Source of the DNA: JBCFAY01 sp038562375
GTDB taxonomy: Bacteria > Bacillota > Clostridia > Christensenellales > CAG-138
Assembly: GCA_038562375.1 (NCBI GenBank)
Contig: JBCFAY010000001.1
Span: 186,001-250,000 of the forward strand
Length of the DNA stretch: 64,000 nucleotides
Direction of reading: 5' to 3'
Shown piece after piece: positions 51,922-60,815 of this stretch. The position numbers were made by a program, and so were the translations under genes. Position 1 is the stretch's first letter, and each line of letters opens with the position of its first letter. The notes beneath the pieces were generated by a model, which was not told the origin of the DNA, made no database searches, and worked only from the letters and a program-made list of their open reading frames with translations.

Positions 51922-54258
51922 TCAGCGCCCTTTTCGCGGCGAACGGGAGAGGTCGTGGCTCGACCACAGCTTTTTCAGCTCGGCGTCGTGCATCCATCTC
52001 GCGCTCATCGCATACCGGTCTTTGCCGAGGTTTTTAGCGCCGTACATCGCGATATCCGCGCTTTTGATCAGCGTTTCAACATCCTCCCCGTCGTTTGGGA
52101 ACAATGCGACCCCGGCGCTGGCGGTGATCGAGCACTCCCGATCGCGCAGCGCAATCGGTTGGCGAAGGGCTGCCATCACGCTGTCCATAACGCTTAGAAT
52201 ATCCTTAGGATCGGACAGCTGATTGATGATGAGCATGAACTCGTCGCCGCCGAAGCGGGCGGCCGTATCGTAACCGCGGATGGCGCAGCTGAGGATTTTT
52301 GAAACCTCTATGAGAAGCAGATCCCCAAGGTCATGCCCCAGCGTATCGTTGATTGTTTTAAAACTATCCAGATCGATGAACGCCACGCCGACCATCTTCC
52401 CCATGCGCTTGGCCAGCTGAATCGCCTGGCCGAGCCGATCCTTAAACAGATAGCGGTTCGGAAGCCGGGTGAGCTGATCGTGATAGGCGAGGAAATTGAT
52501 CTCCTTTTCCAGTTCGACTTTGGTCACGGCATCCGCCAGCGTATCGCATAACACCCCAAGGTATTCGAGGAAAGACGGGTTCCAGCGCGCGGCGCTCCGC
52601 TTTGTTACAAAGCCGATGAACCCGATAAGGCTGTCTTGCGTTTTCACCGGCAGCGCAACGATCCTGAGTGCACCAGGCCCCTCGGCCGCCCCGTACGGGA
52701 GCGCGGGTTGTTCGATCAGCGTGACGGCGTCCTCATCGAATCGTTTGATGAGCGCGGGAGCAATCCGCTCCAAATACTCTTTGAGCTCGGACGTGCCGGC
52801 TGCGGCGCCTCCCAAGCGCCACTGGCTTGAAAACCGAATCGAGCGCGTTCCCTGCTCCAGCAGCGCGAAAAACGCGCGCTCGCATTGGAGCAGTTCTCCG
52901 CAAAGCTCCAGCATGCGCCCAATTTTCTCTTCAAAATTTCCCTGTGCGGCGGAAACCAGATCGCGGGAAATCTCGAGTATCACTTTCTCGGCGGCAATTC
53001 GCTCGGAATCCTTTTGGATCGTTCGCGCATACATCCCGTTGACCAGATAGCACAGCGATGCCCCGAGAAGCAGCAATCCCGCGCGCACCGCATAGTCCGC
53101 GCCGCCGACGCGGACGACGATGTTTGGCGCCGCCGCCCATGCGACAAACTGCGCCGCAAGAAGCGAAACAGCAAATGAGATGAGCATCAGCGGCTTATAA
53201 AACGGCATCCATACGATCAGGAATAAGAAAGCCGCCACCCAAACCGCGTTGCTCCCATAGTGATAAAACGGAATCACCATCGCCGGTATCGCATAGCAGG
53301 TTGCCGCCGCTGTAAGCGAATCGCCGAACCGGCCGACGATCTTTGGACGGCACAGCGCAAAAAACAATCCGGCGGGCAACAGATATGCGGCCATGAGCAG
53401 CGTTATGGATGCCCATTTCGGCTCCTGAAAAACCCTGTTTTGCACCAGCGCAATCACAACGCCGCCGATGGCAAACGCGATACCAAGGCCATGATTGAGA
53501 TGCAGTCTGATGCCGGGGCTGTAAAGACTTGTCGGCCGCCGCCCGCTTGAAGGTAGGCTCTTCGGTTCCCATTGTTCGACGATCCGGCCCGCAGCGATGA
53601 TCGGCAGGAGAAAGAACAGGGACGCCATATTCGATATACGCTCGTTTGTGATCGCGGGCAGCACATCCGCCGCAAACCCGAGCAATGCCGCAATGCCAAG
53701 CGTAGAAAGCAGCGTCTTTCCCTGCGCGCGCTGTTTCGCCGAAGCGGTCGTCCTTGTCCACCTCCACAGCAACAAGAGACAAGCGGCAAGAAACACCGTG
53801 CCGTAGCCATAGCTAAACCAATCCCAAGCGTCCGTGGGGGATCCGTTCACCCAACCCAAAACGGTATGCTCCGGAATATACGGATTTTGGCCCATGAGCG
53901 GAAGGATGCTGAACGCATAGACGCAGGCGAGTCCCGGCAGATACAAAAGCGGATAGATCCACCATTTTCGCGTCCACCGCCCGCCGCACGTCAATACAAG
54001 AACAAAGTGGAGCATCAGGCCGATGAACGGCCCAAAGCCCAGAGGCACAAGGAAGCGCCCCACGACGCCGATCGCATCGTTCGCCGCCACCGCACAAACC
54101 GCAAGCCCGGTGGACCATACCAACACCGTCAGGCCGATCAATACGAGAAGTTTATTCGCAAAGGGCTTGACATTTCCCCCTACCCAATACATGCATAAGC
54201 CGTTGGCCGCGCCGCCGGATGCGAGAAGGAATACCGCCAACAGAATCGAAAACGACAT
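51922..54258 (-). CDS. Membrane diguanylate cyclase with 7TM-type sensor, GAF and GGDEF domains
   Basis: A 778-residue protein. The first 225 residues are a seven-span module like that of 7TM histidine kinases (SILLAVFLLASGGAANGLCM; LVLIGLTVLVWSTGLAVCAV). A second group of about five spans follows (to about residue 415). A GAF-like domain (about 430-590) precedes the cyclase domain, with HDQLTRLPNRYLFKDRL and FGGDEFMLI. RGYD five residues before GGDEF is an intact inhibitory I-site, so the enzyme should be active and c-di-GMP-feedback inhibited. ATG 54258 with GGGGGAG upstream is preferred over 54279. It is divergent from the AraC/degenerate-GGDEF gene. Confidence 0.9.
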   Translation of the reverse strand: MSFSILLAVFLLASGGAANGLCMYWVGGNVKPFANKLLVLIGLTVLVWSTGLAVCAVAANDAIGVVGRFLVPLGFGPFIGLMLHFVLVLTCGGRWTRKWWIYPLLYLPGLACVYAFSILPLMGQNPYIPEHTVLGWVNGSPTDAWDWFSYGYGTVFLAACLLLLWRWTRTTASAKQRAQGKTLLSTLGIAALLGFAADVLPAITNERISNMASLFFLLPIIAAGRIVEQWEPKSLPSSGRRPTSLYSPGIRLHLNHGLGIAFAIGGVVIALVQNRVFQEPKWASITLLMAAYLLPAGLFFALCRPKIVGRFGDSLTAAATCYAIPAMVIPFYHYGSNAVWVAAFLFLIVWMPFYKPLMLISFAVSLLAAQFVAWAAAPNIVVRVGGADYAVRAGLLLLGASLCYLVNGMYARTIQKDSERIAAEKVILEISRDLVSAAQGNFEEKIGRMLELCGELLQCERAFFALLEQGTRSIRFSSQWRLGGAAAGTSELKEYLERIAPALIKRFDEDAVTLIEQPALPYGAAEGPGALRIVALPVKTQDSLIGFIGFVTKRSAARWNPSFLEYLGVLCDTLADAVTKVELEKEINFLAYHDQLTRLPNRYLFKDRLGQAIQLAKRMGKMVGVAFIDLDSFKTINDTLGHDLGDLLLIEVSKILSCAIRGYDTAARFGGDEFMLIINQLSDPKDILSVMDSVMAALRQPIALRDRECSITASAGVALFPNDGEDVETLIKSADIAMYGAKNLGKDRYAMSARWMHDAELKKLWSSHDLSRSPRKGR

Positions 54259-54596
54259 TTGGCTCCCCCGTTTCATCATACGTGAGCCTTCGGCGATCGT
54301 CCCATGGACGCCGAAGGCGTGCGCGCCAACCGCTCAACGCAATTTGCGTTTGAATTATTATAACGTCATACGGGGACCGAAGAACATCGCAAAACGCCGG
54401 GGATAGGAATTCATCTTACGATGGTGGAAAAATATTTACGATAAATTCCGACAATGTGGAAATTCGGGGGATTTTGTACTATGATCAATTATAATGGGGT
54501 CAATATGTAGGCTGGGATAAACGATCCTCTTTTAAAAAGCCGAGTGGCTGAATACTTTTACACGCCGTCCAGTTTGGCATGAAGGGAACCACATCG
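54259..54596. other. Divergent intergenic region with 10-bp hairpin
   Basis: The 338-bp region separates two cyclic-di-GMP-related genes. A perfect 10-bp stem GCCTTCGGCG/CGCCGAAGGC (54286-54295 with 54309-54318) lies in the minus-strand 5' UTR just ahead of the diguanylate cyclase ribosome site. TATAAT at 54490-54495 may serve the plus-strand gene, with a poor -35. The known c-di-GMP riboswitch cores were looked for and not seen. Confidence 0.45.
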
Positions 54597-56744
54597 ATGC
54601 AACGTTATTTAGAGAAAGCAGCGCAGTCGCTCAACGCTTTTCATAAGGCAACCGGCGTCGGCGCACTATGTTTCGACGCGCAGTTGAATGTGATTGCGTA
54701 CCATCCCTCCCGAAAGATTCCGGACGATTTTGCCTGCCTTGGAATTCACCGAATCGGCACGTTCCTTACGGAGCAATTCGGTAAAACCCCACCCAACGAG
54801 CACGTGGCCCACACGTTCTTCCTGGAAAGCAACCTTGTATGCAACATCGCGGTGCTCTATAAGGATACGAGTCCGATCGGAGCGTTTGTAACGCAGCCCG
54901 TCTTCATACGCAAACTTTCCCAGGCCGAAACGGATATCCTGGTGCGCGATATCAGCGGCCAGCACATCTCGCAAGCGTTGAGGGATGCGTTGAGGCGCAC
55001 GCCCGTAGTGCCGTATGACCGGATCATGCCGATGGGCCAGATCCTAAGCAGCCTCGCCTTAGCCCTCTTTTGCAAAGAGGATTTTCATCAGCAGCTTTGC
55101 GGGGGTTCCTGTGATCCGGACGAGGGCTTGCCTCCCGAGAAGGCGATGACCGTGCACCCGCAGCAGCCCGAGGAAGCCGCCGCCAAGCAAAGCGTCTATT
55201 CGATCTACCTCATGCTGCAAAAGCATATCCGCCTTGGCGATACCAAAGCCATTTTAGACATCATGAGCAACCTGAACGCCGGAAGCATCCCCATGGATCA
55301 GCTCGACCGCGAGGACTTCGTGCGCTCGCTGAAAAACAGCTTCATCAAGTCCTGCGCAATGGGCTGCTTCGCAGCGATCGAGGCCAATGCGCCGTATTCC
55401 AAAACCATCGACCTGGCCGACGCGTATATCCGCCAGGTGGAGACGCTCAACAATATCAACGATATCTACGAGCTGATGAAAAAGTGCGTGCTGTCCTTCG
55501 CGCAGGCGGTGGCGATCAACCGGATGATCGCTCACTCCAAGCCCGTCCGGCAGGCGATCGAATACATCGACTTCCATTACAGCGAGAAGATTACGCTCAG
55601 CGTGCTTGCGCAGCATGTGGGGCTGAGCGAAACGTATCTTTCCAACCTTATCAAAAAAGAGACCGGGCTGACGCTTTCGGACAACATCAATAAGGTGCGC
55701 ATCGACGCGAGCAAAAAGCTCCTCTTGGATACGAACATCAGCAGCCTCGACGTCGCGCAGCGGGTGGGCTTCAGCTACCAAAACCATTTCGCCGCAGTAT
55801 TCAAGAAGTTCACGGGCTTTTCGCCCGTGGAATTCCGGCGCACATTCGGCAGAGCGCTTGACGATGAGCTCGAGGAAGCGGCCCCTCAGCGGCTGCTCTA
55901 CCAGATGGTCGAACCTCTGCTGAACGTTCTTGAAAACTTTTCGGAATTCTTCGATATCGCCCGCGTCGTCAACCCGATCAGCCACCGGACCTGGAACCTT
56001 GCTTCGGATGCCTCCGGGCGCCTGGTTCCGGATGAGGAAGCCGCCTGCCATCAGTTTTGGGGCAGGCATGAATCGTGCGGAAACTGCATCTCCAAAGCGG
56101 CGTTTGTGCAAAACCGCACCTGCATGAAGCTGGACTGCCGCAACGAAAGGGTCTATCTGGTGATGGCGATCCCAAAGACGTTGGACAAGCAGCTCTATGT
56201 GGTCGAAGTGCTCAAGGACGTGACCGATTGCCTGCGCATTGAAGCCGAGGAAAAATCGCTCGAGGATACCCTCAAAAAGCTCGATTTGCCGGGCGAGCTC
56301 GCCCGGGATCAGGCGACAGGGCTGTTGGCCAGGAGCTATATCGAACAGGCGCTGCCCGCCCAGATCCGCCAAAGCAAAATGCTCAATAAGCCGCTTTCGA
56401 TTATACTCTGCCGTGTCAATCCCCCGCCCTCACAGCTCGATGCCACTCCGAGCGATGCGGAGCTAAAAGCGTTCGCGAAGGTTACCTCCGGCCTGTTGAC
56501 GCCTCAGGAAAGCTGGATCGGAAGATACGGGGGCAACTTCTTTTTGATCAGCCTCGAGAATACCTGCAAAAAGAGCGCCGTCGAGCTCGCAGGCCAGATC
56601 AGGGACATCTTCGGAAATATCGGCCGGAACGGAACCGGACTGTCCGTACAAGTAAACTGCTCGGCGCAGTCGCTCTGCGAGCAGACTCCGAACGCGGAGG
56701 ATCTGATACGCCGCGCGTTGCTGGAGCTTCAGGGATGCAATTAG
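54597..56744 (+). CDS. AraC-type regulator with PAS-like domain and degenerate GGDEF domain
   Basis: A 715-residue multi-domain regulator. An N-terminal sensor-like domain (about residues 1-140) is followed by a helical linker. The AraC DNA-binding domain (about 325-425) has LSVLAQHVGLSETYLSNLIK and VAQRVGFSYQNHFAAVFKK. A PAS-like domain with a Cys cluster (CHQFWGRHESCGNCISKA) follows, and a C-terminal GGDEF-like domain in which the signature is YGGNFFLI, so the catalytic acidic residues are lost. It may bind c-di-GMP or GTP as a ligand or only dimerise. ATG 54597 with AAGGGA nine bases upstream is chosen. The divergent neighbour is an intact diguanylate cyclase. Confidence 0.85.
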   Translation: MQRYLEKAAQSLNAFHKATGVGALCFDAQLNVIAYHPSRKIPDDFACLGIHRIGTFLTEQFGKTPPNEHVAHTFFLESNLVCNIAVLYKDTSPIGAFVTQPVFIRKLSQAETDILVRDISGQHISQALRDALRRTPVVPYDRIMPMGQILSSLALALFCKEDFHQQLCGGSCDPDEGLPPEKAMTVHPQQPEEAAAKQSVYSIYLMLQKHIRLGDTKAILDIMSNLNAGSIPMDQLDREDFVRSLKNSFIKSCAMGCFAAIEANAPYSKTIDLADAYIRQVETLNNINDIYELMKKCVLSFAQAVAINRMIAHSKPVRQAIEYIDFHYSEKITLSVLAQHVGLSETYLSNLIKKETGLTLSDNINKVRIDASKKLLLDTNISSLDVAQRVGFSYQNHFAAVFKKFTGFSPVEFRRTFGRALDDELEEAAPQRLLYQMVEPLLNVLENFSEFFDIARVVNPISHRTWNLASDASGRLVPDEEAACHQFWGRHESCGNCISKAAFVQNRTCMKLDCRNERVYLVMAIPKTLDKQLYVVEVLKDVTDCLRIEAEEKSLEDTLKKLDLPGELARDQATGLLARSYIEQALPAQIRQSKMLNKPLSIILCRVNPPPSQLDATPSDAELKAFAKVTSGLLTPQESWIGRYGGNFFLISLENTCKKSAVELAGQIRDIFGNIGRNGTGLSVQVNCSAQSLCEQTPNAEDLIRRALLELQGCN

Positions 56745-57113
56745 GAAAAACCGCGGGACGCGGGGTATTCTAGCGGCTGGAAACTTGTCTTGCCAAACCG
56801 AACTTTCCAAATCCGAAGCGAAGAGGCCGGTGACGGCCATGCGCCCCTGCAAATACGTGCCGCCAAAGCGCCCTCTTCCATGAACAGCGGCGTTTTTGCC
56901 CTTGTGCATCTTGAAAGCGGTCGGCCGATATGGTAGTATCAATTTGAAATTTATGGCATATCGGCCGTTTCCGTTGTGAGCCAAATATGCATCGACGGCG
57001 CGGCCCGTCCGGCGGCTTTGCCCGGCGGGGCGCCGCCCCGCAAGTTCTAGTCGCGAACGCCGGGCTCAAAGCGCTCCGGCGTTGGAATAAAACGAGCTTT
57101 TCAGGAGGTACTT
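56745..57113 (+). promoter_or_regulatory. Intergenic stretch with promoter of the zinc-ribbon operon
   Basis: About 370 bases with no gene. TTGAAA (56911-56916), 17 bp and TAGTAT (56934-56939) form a promoter on the plus strand, leaving a leader of about 170 nt that ends in CAGGAGGTACTT ahead of ATG 57114. GC-rich inverted repeats lie around 57000-57045. Confidence 0.55.
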
Positions 57114-57602
57114 ATGGCGCCATTTAACCCGTTCGATAACCTGGGTGGCGTGTTAGGCGGACTCGCCAAGGGCTTTTCCGGGCTGATGCCCCAGGATGAT
57201 CCCGAGGTACGGCTGATGACGCTGCAGGGTGAGATCAGCGATCTGCAAAATCAGGAGAACAGCATTTACGCACAGATCGGCAAGCTCGCGCTTGAAAGAG
57301 GGAGCGGGCAGTTTCCCGAGCTTGAAAACAAGCTGAGGCTGGTTCAGGAAAACCTGGCGGACACGCAGGTGAAGCTCAAAGCGGCTCAGCAGGAAAAGGA
57401 CGCGAAGGAGCAGTCCAAGCGCGCCGAAGAGGAGAAATCCACCTGCCCGAACTGCGGTACGCGCAATCCCGAAGGCGTGAAGTTCTGCCAGGATTGCGGC
57501 TCGAAGCTCGGCGTAAGCAACAAGCTCTTTTGCACCAACTGCGGCGCGGAGCAGCCCGCCGGCACGCGCTTTTGCGGCGAATGCGGAAACAAGCTTTCCT
57601 AG
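57114..57602 (+). CDS. Zinc-ribbon protein with coiled-coil N-terminus
   Basis: A 162-residue protein. A predicted coiled coil (EISDLQNQENSIYAQIGKLA and LRLVQENLADTQVKLKAAQ, about residues 38-105) is followed by two zinc ribbons: CPNCGTRNPEGVKFCQDCGS and CTNCGAEQPAGTRFCGECGN. No catalytic domain is visible. First gene of a three-gene operon whose products are all rich in CxxC pairs, implying a common complex or metal-linked scaffold (inference). AGGAGG precedes the ATG. Confidence 0.85.
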   Translation: MAPFNPFDNLGGVLGGLAKGFSGLMPQDDPEVRLMTLQGEISDLQNQENSIYAQIGKLALERGSGQFPELENKLRLVQENLADTQVKLKAAQQEKDAKEQSKRAEEEKSTCPNCGTRNPEGVKFCQDCGSKLGVSNKLFCTNCGAEQPAGTRFCGECGNKLS

Positions 57603-57623
57603 GCTAAGATAAGGGGGGATTCG

Positions 57624-57959
57624 ATGGCCTTCTACAAACAGCCTTGCATCCACTGCGGCGCGTTTATCGACAGGGACGCAAGGTTTTGCCCCACCTGCGC
57701 GAGCCACAGCCCCTTCGGATACCTCTGCCCCACGTGCCTGCGCGCGGTCGATAAGGGCCAGGCCGTCTGCGCGGGATGCGCAAGGCAGCTGTACGTGCCC
57801 TGTCCCCATTGCGGCAAGCGCACGTTCGTCCAGGAGAAATGCGAACAGTGCGGCGCGGGCCTGATGGTACCCTGCCAAAACGCCCGCTGCGGCGTACTGC
57901 AGTTCTTCGAAAACCAGAAATGCACCGCCTGCGGCAAAAAGATCAAACCATCCAGATGA
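57624..57959 (+). CDS. Small multi-zinc-ribbon protein
   Basis: A 111-residue protein composed almost only of CxxC pairs: CIHCG, CPTCA, CPTCLRAVDK, CAGCA, CPHCGKR, CEQCGAG, CTACGKK. About nine pairs would allow four zinc sites. It starts 21 bases after the first zinc-ribbon gene with AAGGGGGGATTCG as ribosome site. Function is unknown. Confidence 0.85.
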   Translation: MAFYKQPCIHCGAFIDRDARFCPTCASHSPFGYLCPTCLRAVDKGQAVCAGCARQLYVPCPHCGKRTFVQEKCEQCGAGLMVPCQNARCGVLQFFENQKCTACGKKIKPSR

Positions 57960-57973
57960 CGAGGTAACCGAAC

Positions 57974-58726
57974 ATGTTAAAGTCGTTTACGAGGAACTAT
58001 CAGGATAACTCCACCGACGCGGGCTTCCAGTTCACCTTTTACTGCGACCTGTGCGAGGATGGATATAAAAGCAGCTTCGTCGAATCCGAAACCTATAAAA
58101 AAGGAAAGGGCCTGAGGGGACTTGCGCAGGGCGCGAGCATCCTCGGCAGCCTTTTGGGCGGCGCGGCGAGCAGCATCGGCCACTCGATCGGGCGCGGCGG
58201 GGATGTGCTTTCCGAGCGGTTCGAGGGGATGAGCCCCGAATGGCAGAAGGAGCACGAACTGGCGTTTGAACGCGCGCAAAACGAGGCGCAGCAGCACTTC
58301 CACCGTTGCCACGGCTGCCGCAAATGGGTATGCGACAGCTGCTATAACGAGGATGAGGGCCTGTGCACCGATTGCGCGCCGCGCCAGGAGATCTCCGTCG
58401 CCAGAGCGCGCGCGCAGGCCGTGAAGCGCAATATCGACGAGATGGCCGATACCGCCACCGTCTGGTCCGGCAAGCTCGAGAGCAAGACCACGGTCTGCCC
58501 CAATTGCGGAAAACCCGCGGGCACCGGCAAATTCTGCAACAACTGCGGCGCGTCCCTCGCTTTAAACGTCTGCCCGTCCTGCGGCAAGGAAAACGCGCAG
58601 GGCGTGCGCTTTTGCAACCATTGCGGCTCGCCGATGAATGCGCCCAAAGAGCTCAAATGCCCCAGCTGCGGCGCAGCCCTCGCCCCGGGAATAAAGTTCT
58701 GCGGCGAGTGCGGCGCAAAAGTCTAA
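57974..58726 (+). CDS. Zinc-ribbon protein with central CxxC domain and three C-terminal ribbons
   Basis: A 250-residue protein. The N-terminal domain has FTFYCDLCEDGYKSSFVESE, then a Gly/Ala-rich segment (ILGSLLGGAASSIGHSIGRGG) that may be membrane-associated, then CHGCRKWVCDSCYNEDEGLCTDC. Three zinc ribbons close the protein (CPNCGKPAGTGKFCNNCGA, CPSCGKENAQGVRFCNHCGS, CPSCGAALAPGIKFCGECGA). ATG 57974 follows GAGG; the gene ends at a strong terminator (58772-58803). Function is unknown. Confidence 0.85.
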   Translation: MLKSFTRNYQDNSTDAGFQFTFYCDLCEDGYKSSFVESETYKKGKGLRGLAQGASILGSLLGGAASSIGHSIGRGGDVLSERFEGMSPEWQKEHELAFERAQNEAQQHFHRCHGCRKWVCDSCYNEDEGLCTDCAPRQEISVARARAQAVKRNIDEMADTATVWSGKLESKTTVCPNCGKPAGTGKFCNNCGASLALNVCPSCGKENAQGVRFCNHCGSPMNAPKELKCPSCGAALAPGIKFCGECGAKV

Positions 58727-58771
58727 CTTGCTTGGGAAACGTCCGGCGGAGCAAGGAGCTTGAAAATGGAT

Positions 58772-58803
58772 GCGCGGCCCCAAACGAGGGGCCGCGCCCT
58801 TTT
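58772..58803 (+). terminator. Intrinsic terminator of the zinc-ribbon operon
   Basis: A perfect 10-bp stem GCGCGGCCCC (58772-58781) / GGGGCCGCGC (58788-58797) with a six-base loop is followed by CCTTTT. It lies 46 bases past the last stop. Confidence 0.85.
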
Positions 58804-58940
58804 GGAAAAGAGGGGGCCGAAAGCGCGCGGCTTAGAGCGCGGGGAAAGCATAGCGGGGCCATTGGAGATGATGCCGGGACAATATGCGCCGACCCGGCGC
58901 TTTAAACGGCACGGGCCCGGAACAGCGCGCGACGCACAGG

Positions 58941-59300
58941 TCAGAGACTTTCGATCTCGCCCCGCAGCTTTCTCGTTAGGCCGTTGAAGGCGCATCGATA
59001 GGCGCGGTCTACGATATCCCGAACAACGTCGTCGGGCACGTTCCCATCCAAATACAGTGAATTCCAGTGCTCCTTGTTCATATAATACCCAGGGACGATA
59101 TCGGAGTACGCGCTGCGCAGGAGCGCCCCAAACTCCGGCTCGAGCTTCAGGGTAAAGATCGGGCGCCCCGTCTTGTCGCCCCCCTGCATCGCAAACATCT
59201 TCCCGCCGAGGTGATACCTCGTCGCTTCCCAAGCGGCCTGATAGTCGCTGGTCACGCCTTTTTTTGACAGACAGTATTCATGGATCCATTCGTACGCCAC
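58941..59300 (-). CDS. MmcQ/YjbR-family protein
   Basis: A 119-residue protein of the MmcQ/YjbR fold (DNA-binding-like). It has YEWIHEYCLSKKGV, GKMFAMQGG, GRPIFTLKLEPEFGALLR and YYMNKEHWNSLYLDGNVPDD, which is the family signature. GTG 59300 with AAAGGAG nine bases upstream is the start. The role is unknown. It converges on the zinc-ribbon operon. Confidence 0.9.
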   Translation of the reverse strand: MAYEWIHEYCLSKKGVTSDYQAAWEATRYHLGGKMFAMQGGDKTGRPIFTLKLEPEFGALLRSAYSDIVPGYYMNKEHWNSLYLDGNVPDDVVRDIVDRAYRCAFNGLTRKLRGEIESL

Positions 59301-59428
59301 GCCTTGACGCTCCTTTCCCGCCCAAGCGGAAGGTTTTCCTGGGAAATATCGGGATTACCTACGATAATACCACACCTGTTCGCGCGGGAAAAGCCCGCCG
59401 AACGATGAGTGCGCGATCATCCCGCTCG

Positions 59429-59457
59429 TTGACAACCTGCGCCGCCGCGGATAGAAT
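59429..59457 (+). promoter_or_regulatory. Promoter of the radical SAM gene
   Basis: TTGACA (59429-59434), a 17-bp spacer and TAGAAT (59452-59457) form a near-consensus promoter about 115 bases ahead of ATG 59578. Confidence 0.75.
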
Positions 59458-59577
59458 TTATTTGGCGTTTGCGTAAGGGCGGATATCCAATCGATACGCC
59501 TCAATCGCAGTTTGAGCGCATTTCCTCGTCATCGCCGGTCGACGATCGTCCCCATCGGCAATAGAAAGCAGGAGAAT

Positions 59578-60720
59578 ATGACGAAGCAATTTGATTTGCA
59601 GCAATACCTGAGCGACGGCGTCGAGGAGCTCGTCTCCTCCATACTGCGCGCGGCTTTGGGCAACCCGCGCGAGAGCGCGTTCGTCGCCAAGTTCGCCCTC
59701 TATGCGAAGCGCGCTTCCGCCCTGCGCACAAAGGCGGAGCATCGCGGGGAGCATATCCCGAGCTTTTTGATCGCGAGCATCACCGACCGCTGCAATCTCA
59801 AATGCGCCGGATGCTACGCGAGGGCCAACCACGCCTGTTCCGGCGAAGGCGCGGACGATGCTCTGAGCGCACACGAATGGGCGGGGATATTCGATCAGGC
59901 CCGAGCGCTCGGCATCAGCTTTATACTTCTCGCCGGAGGCGAACCGCTTTTGAGGGCGGACGTGCTCCGCGAGGCGGCAAAGCTTCCCGAGATCCTCTTC
60001 CCCGTGTTTACCAACGGAACGCTGCTGGACGACGGCATCTATGAAATCCTCGATAAAAACCGCAATCTCCTGCCTTTTTTGAGCCTCGAGGGCGATAGGT
60101 CCTCCACGGACGCGCGGCGCGGGCAGGACGTATACGATACGCTGTTAAAAAAGATGGATTCGCTGAAGAAGCGCGGGATCCTCTACGGCGCGTCCATCAC
60201 GTTGACCAAAGCCAATATCGCCGAGGTCACCGGCGACGCGTTTTTGGATGCGCTCCGCGCACGAGGATGCAAGGCCGTGATATTCGTCGAATACGTGTCG
60301 GCCGACCATGCTTCATCGGAGATTGCGCCGACGGAAGCGGAGCGGGCATACCTCGAGGGCAGGCTTGCGGAGCTTCGCTCCCGTGAGAATGAAATGATCT
60401 ACCTTTCCTTTCCCGGGGATGAAAAGGAATCGGGCGGATGCCTGGCCGCCGGAAGGGGCTTCTTCCATATCAATGCGCGCGGCGGCGCGGAGCCCTGCCC
60501 GTTTTCCCCGTATTCGGACACCTCGCTGCGGGAAAGGAGCCTGAAGGAGGCGCTTTCCTGCCCGCTTTTCCTTTCGCTGCGCACAGGCGGCCTGCTCACG
60601 AAGGAACATGCGGGCGGCTGCGTACTCTTTGAAAACGAGGAAACCGTGAAAAGGCTCAGCGATCCGTATCCCGCCGGGAGTTCCGCCGCACGCGGCGAGG
60701 CCGGGACCCTGAAATTGTGA
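59578..60720 (+). CDS. Radical SAM protein
   Basis: A 380-residue radical S-adenosylmethionine enzyme. The 4Fe-4S motif CNLKCAGC (CxxxCxxC, residues 72-79) follows IASITDR, and FILLAGGEPLL is the SAM-binding GGE motif. The C-terminal third has CPFSPYSDTSLRERSLKEAL, like the accessory region of MoaA/PqqE-type proteins, though only scattered Cys are visible, so a full SPASM domain is uncertain. ATG 59578 with AGGAG upstream is chosen over 59512. No precursor peptide gene was found beside it. It could modify a peptide or small molecule; context gives no substrate. Confidence 0.88.
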   Translation: MTKQFDLQQYLSDGVEELVSSILRAALGNPRESAFVAKFALYAKRASALRTKAEHRGEHIPSFLIASITDRCNLKCAGCYARANHACSGEGADDALSAHEWAGIFDQARALGISFILLAGGEPLLRADVLREAAKLPEILFPVFTNGTLLDDGIYEILDKNRNLLPFLSLEGDRSSTDARRGQDVYDTLLKKMDSLKKRGILYGASITLTKANIAEVTGDAFLDALRARGCKAVIFVEYVSADHASSEIAPTEAERAYLEGRLAELRSRENEMIYLSFPGDEKESGGCLAAGRGFFHINARGGAEPCPFSPYSDTSLRERSLKEALSCPLFLSLRTGGLLTKEHAGGCVLFENEETVKRLSDPYPAGSSAARGEAGTLKL

Positions 60721-60815
60721 AAATAACGTGAAGAATTCAAAAGTTAACACTCAGTTCATTTTGTTCCTCTAAGATGTCCATAATACTTTCGATGAAATTT
60801 AGGAGTAAACCGGCG

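Noticed and set aside
56463..56984. A 173-codon minus-strand frame across the end of the AraC-type gene
   Set aside because: It lacks motifs and mostly overlaps the clearly coding GGDEF-like C-terminus on the other strand.
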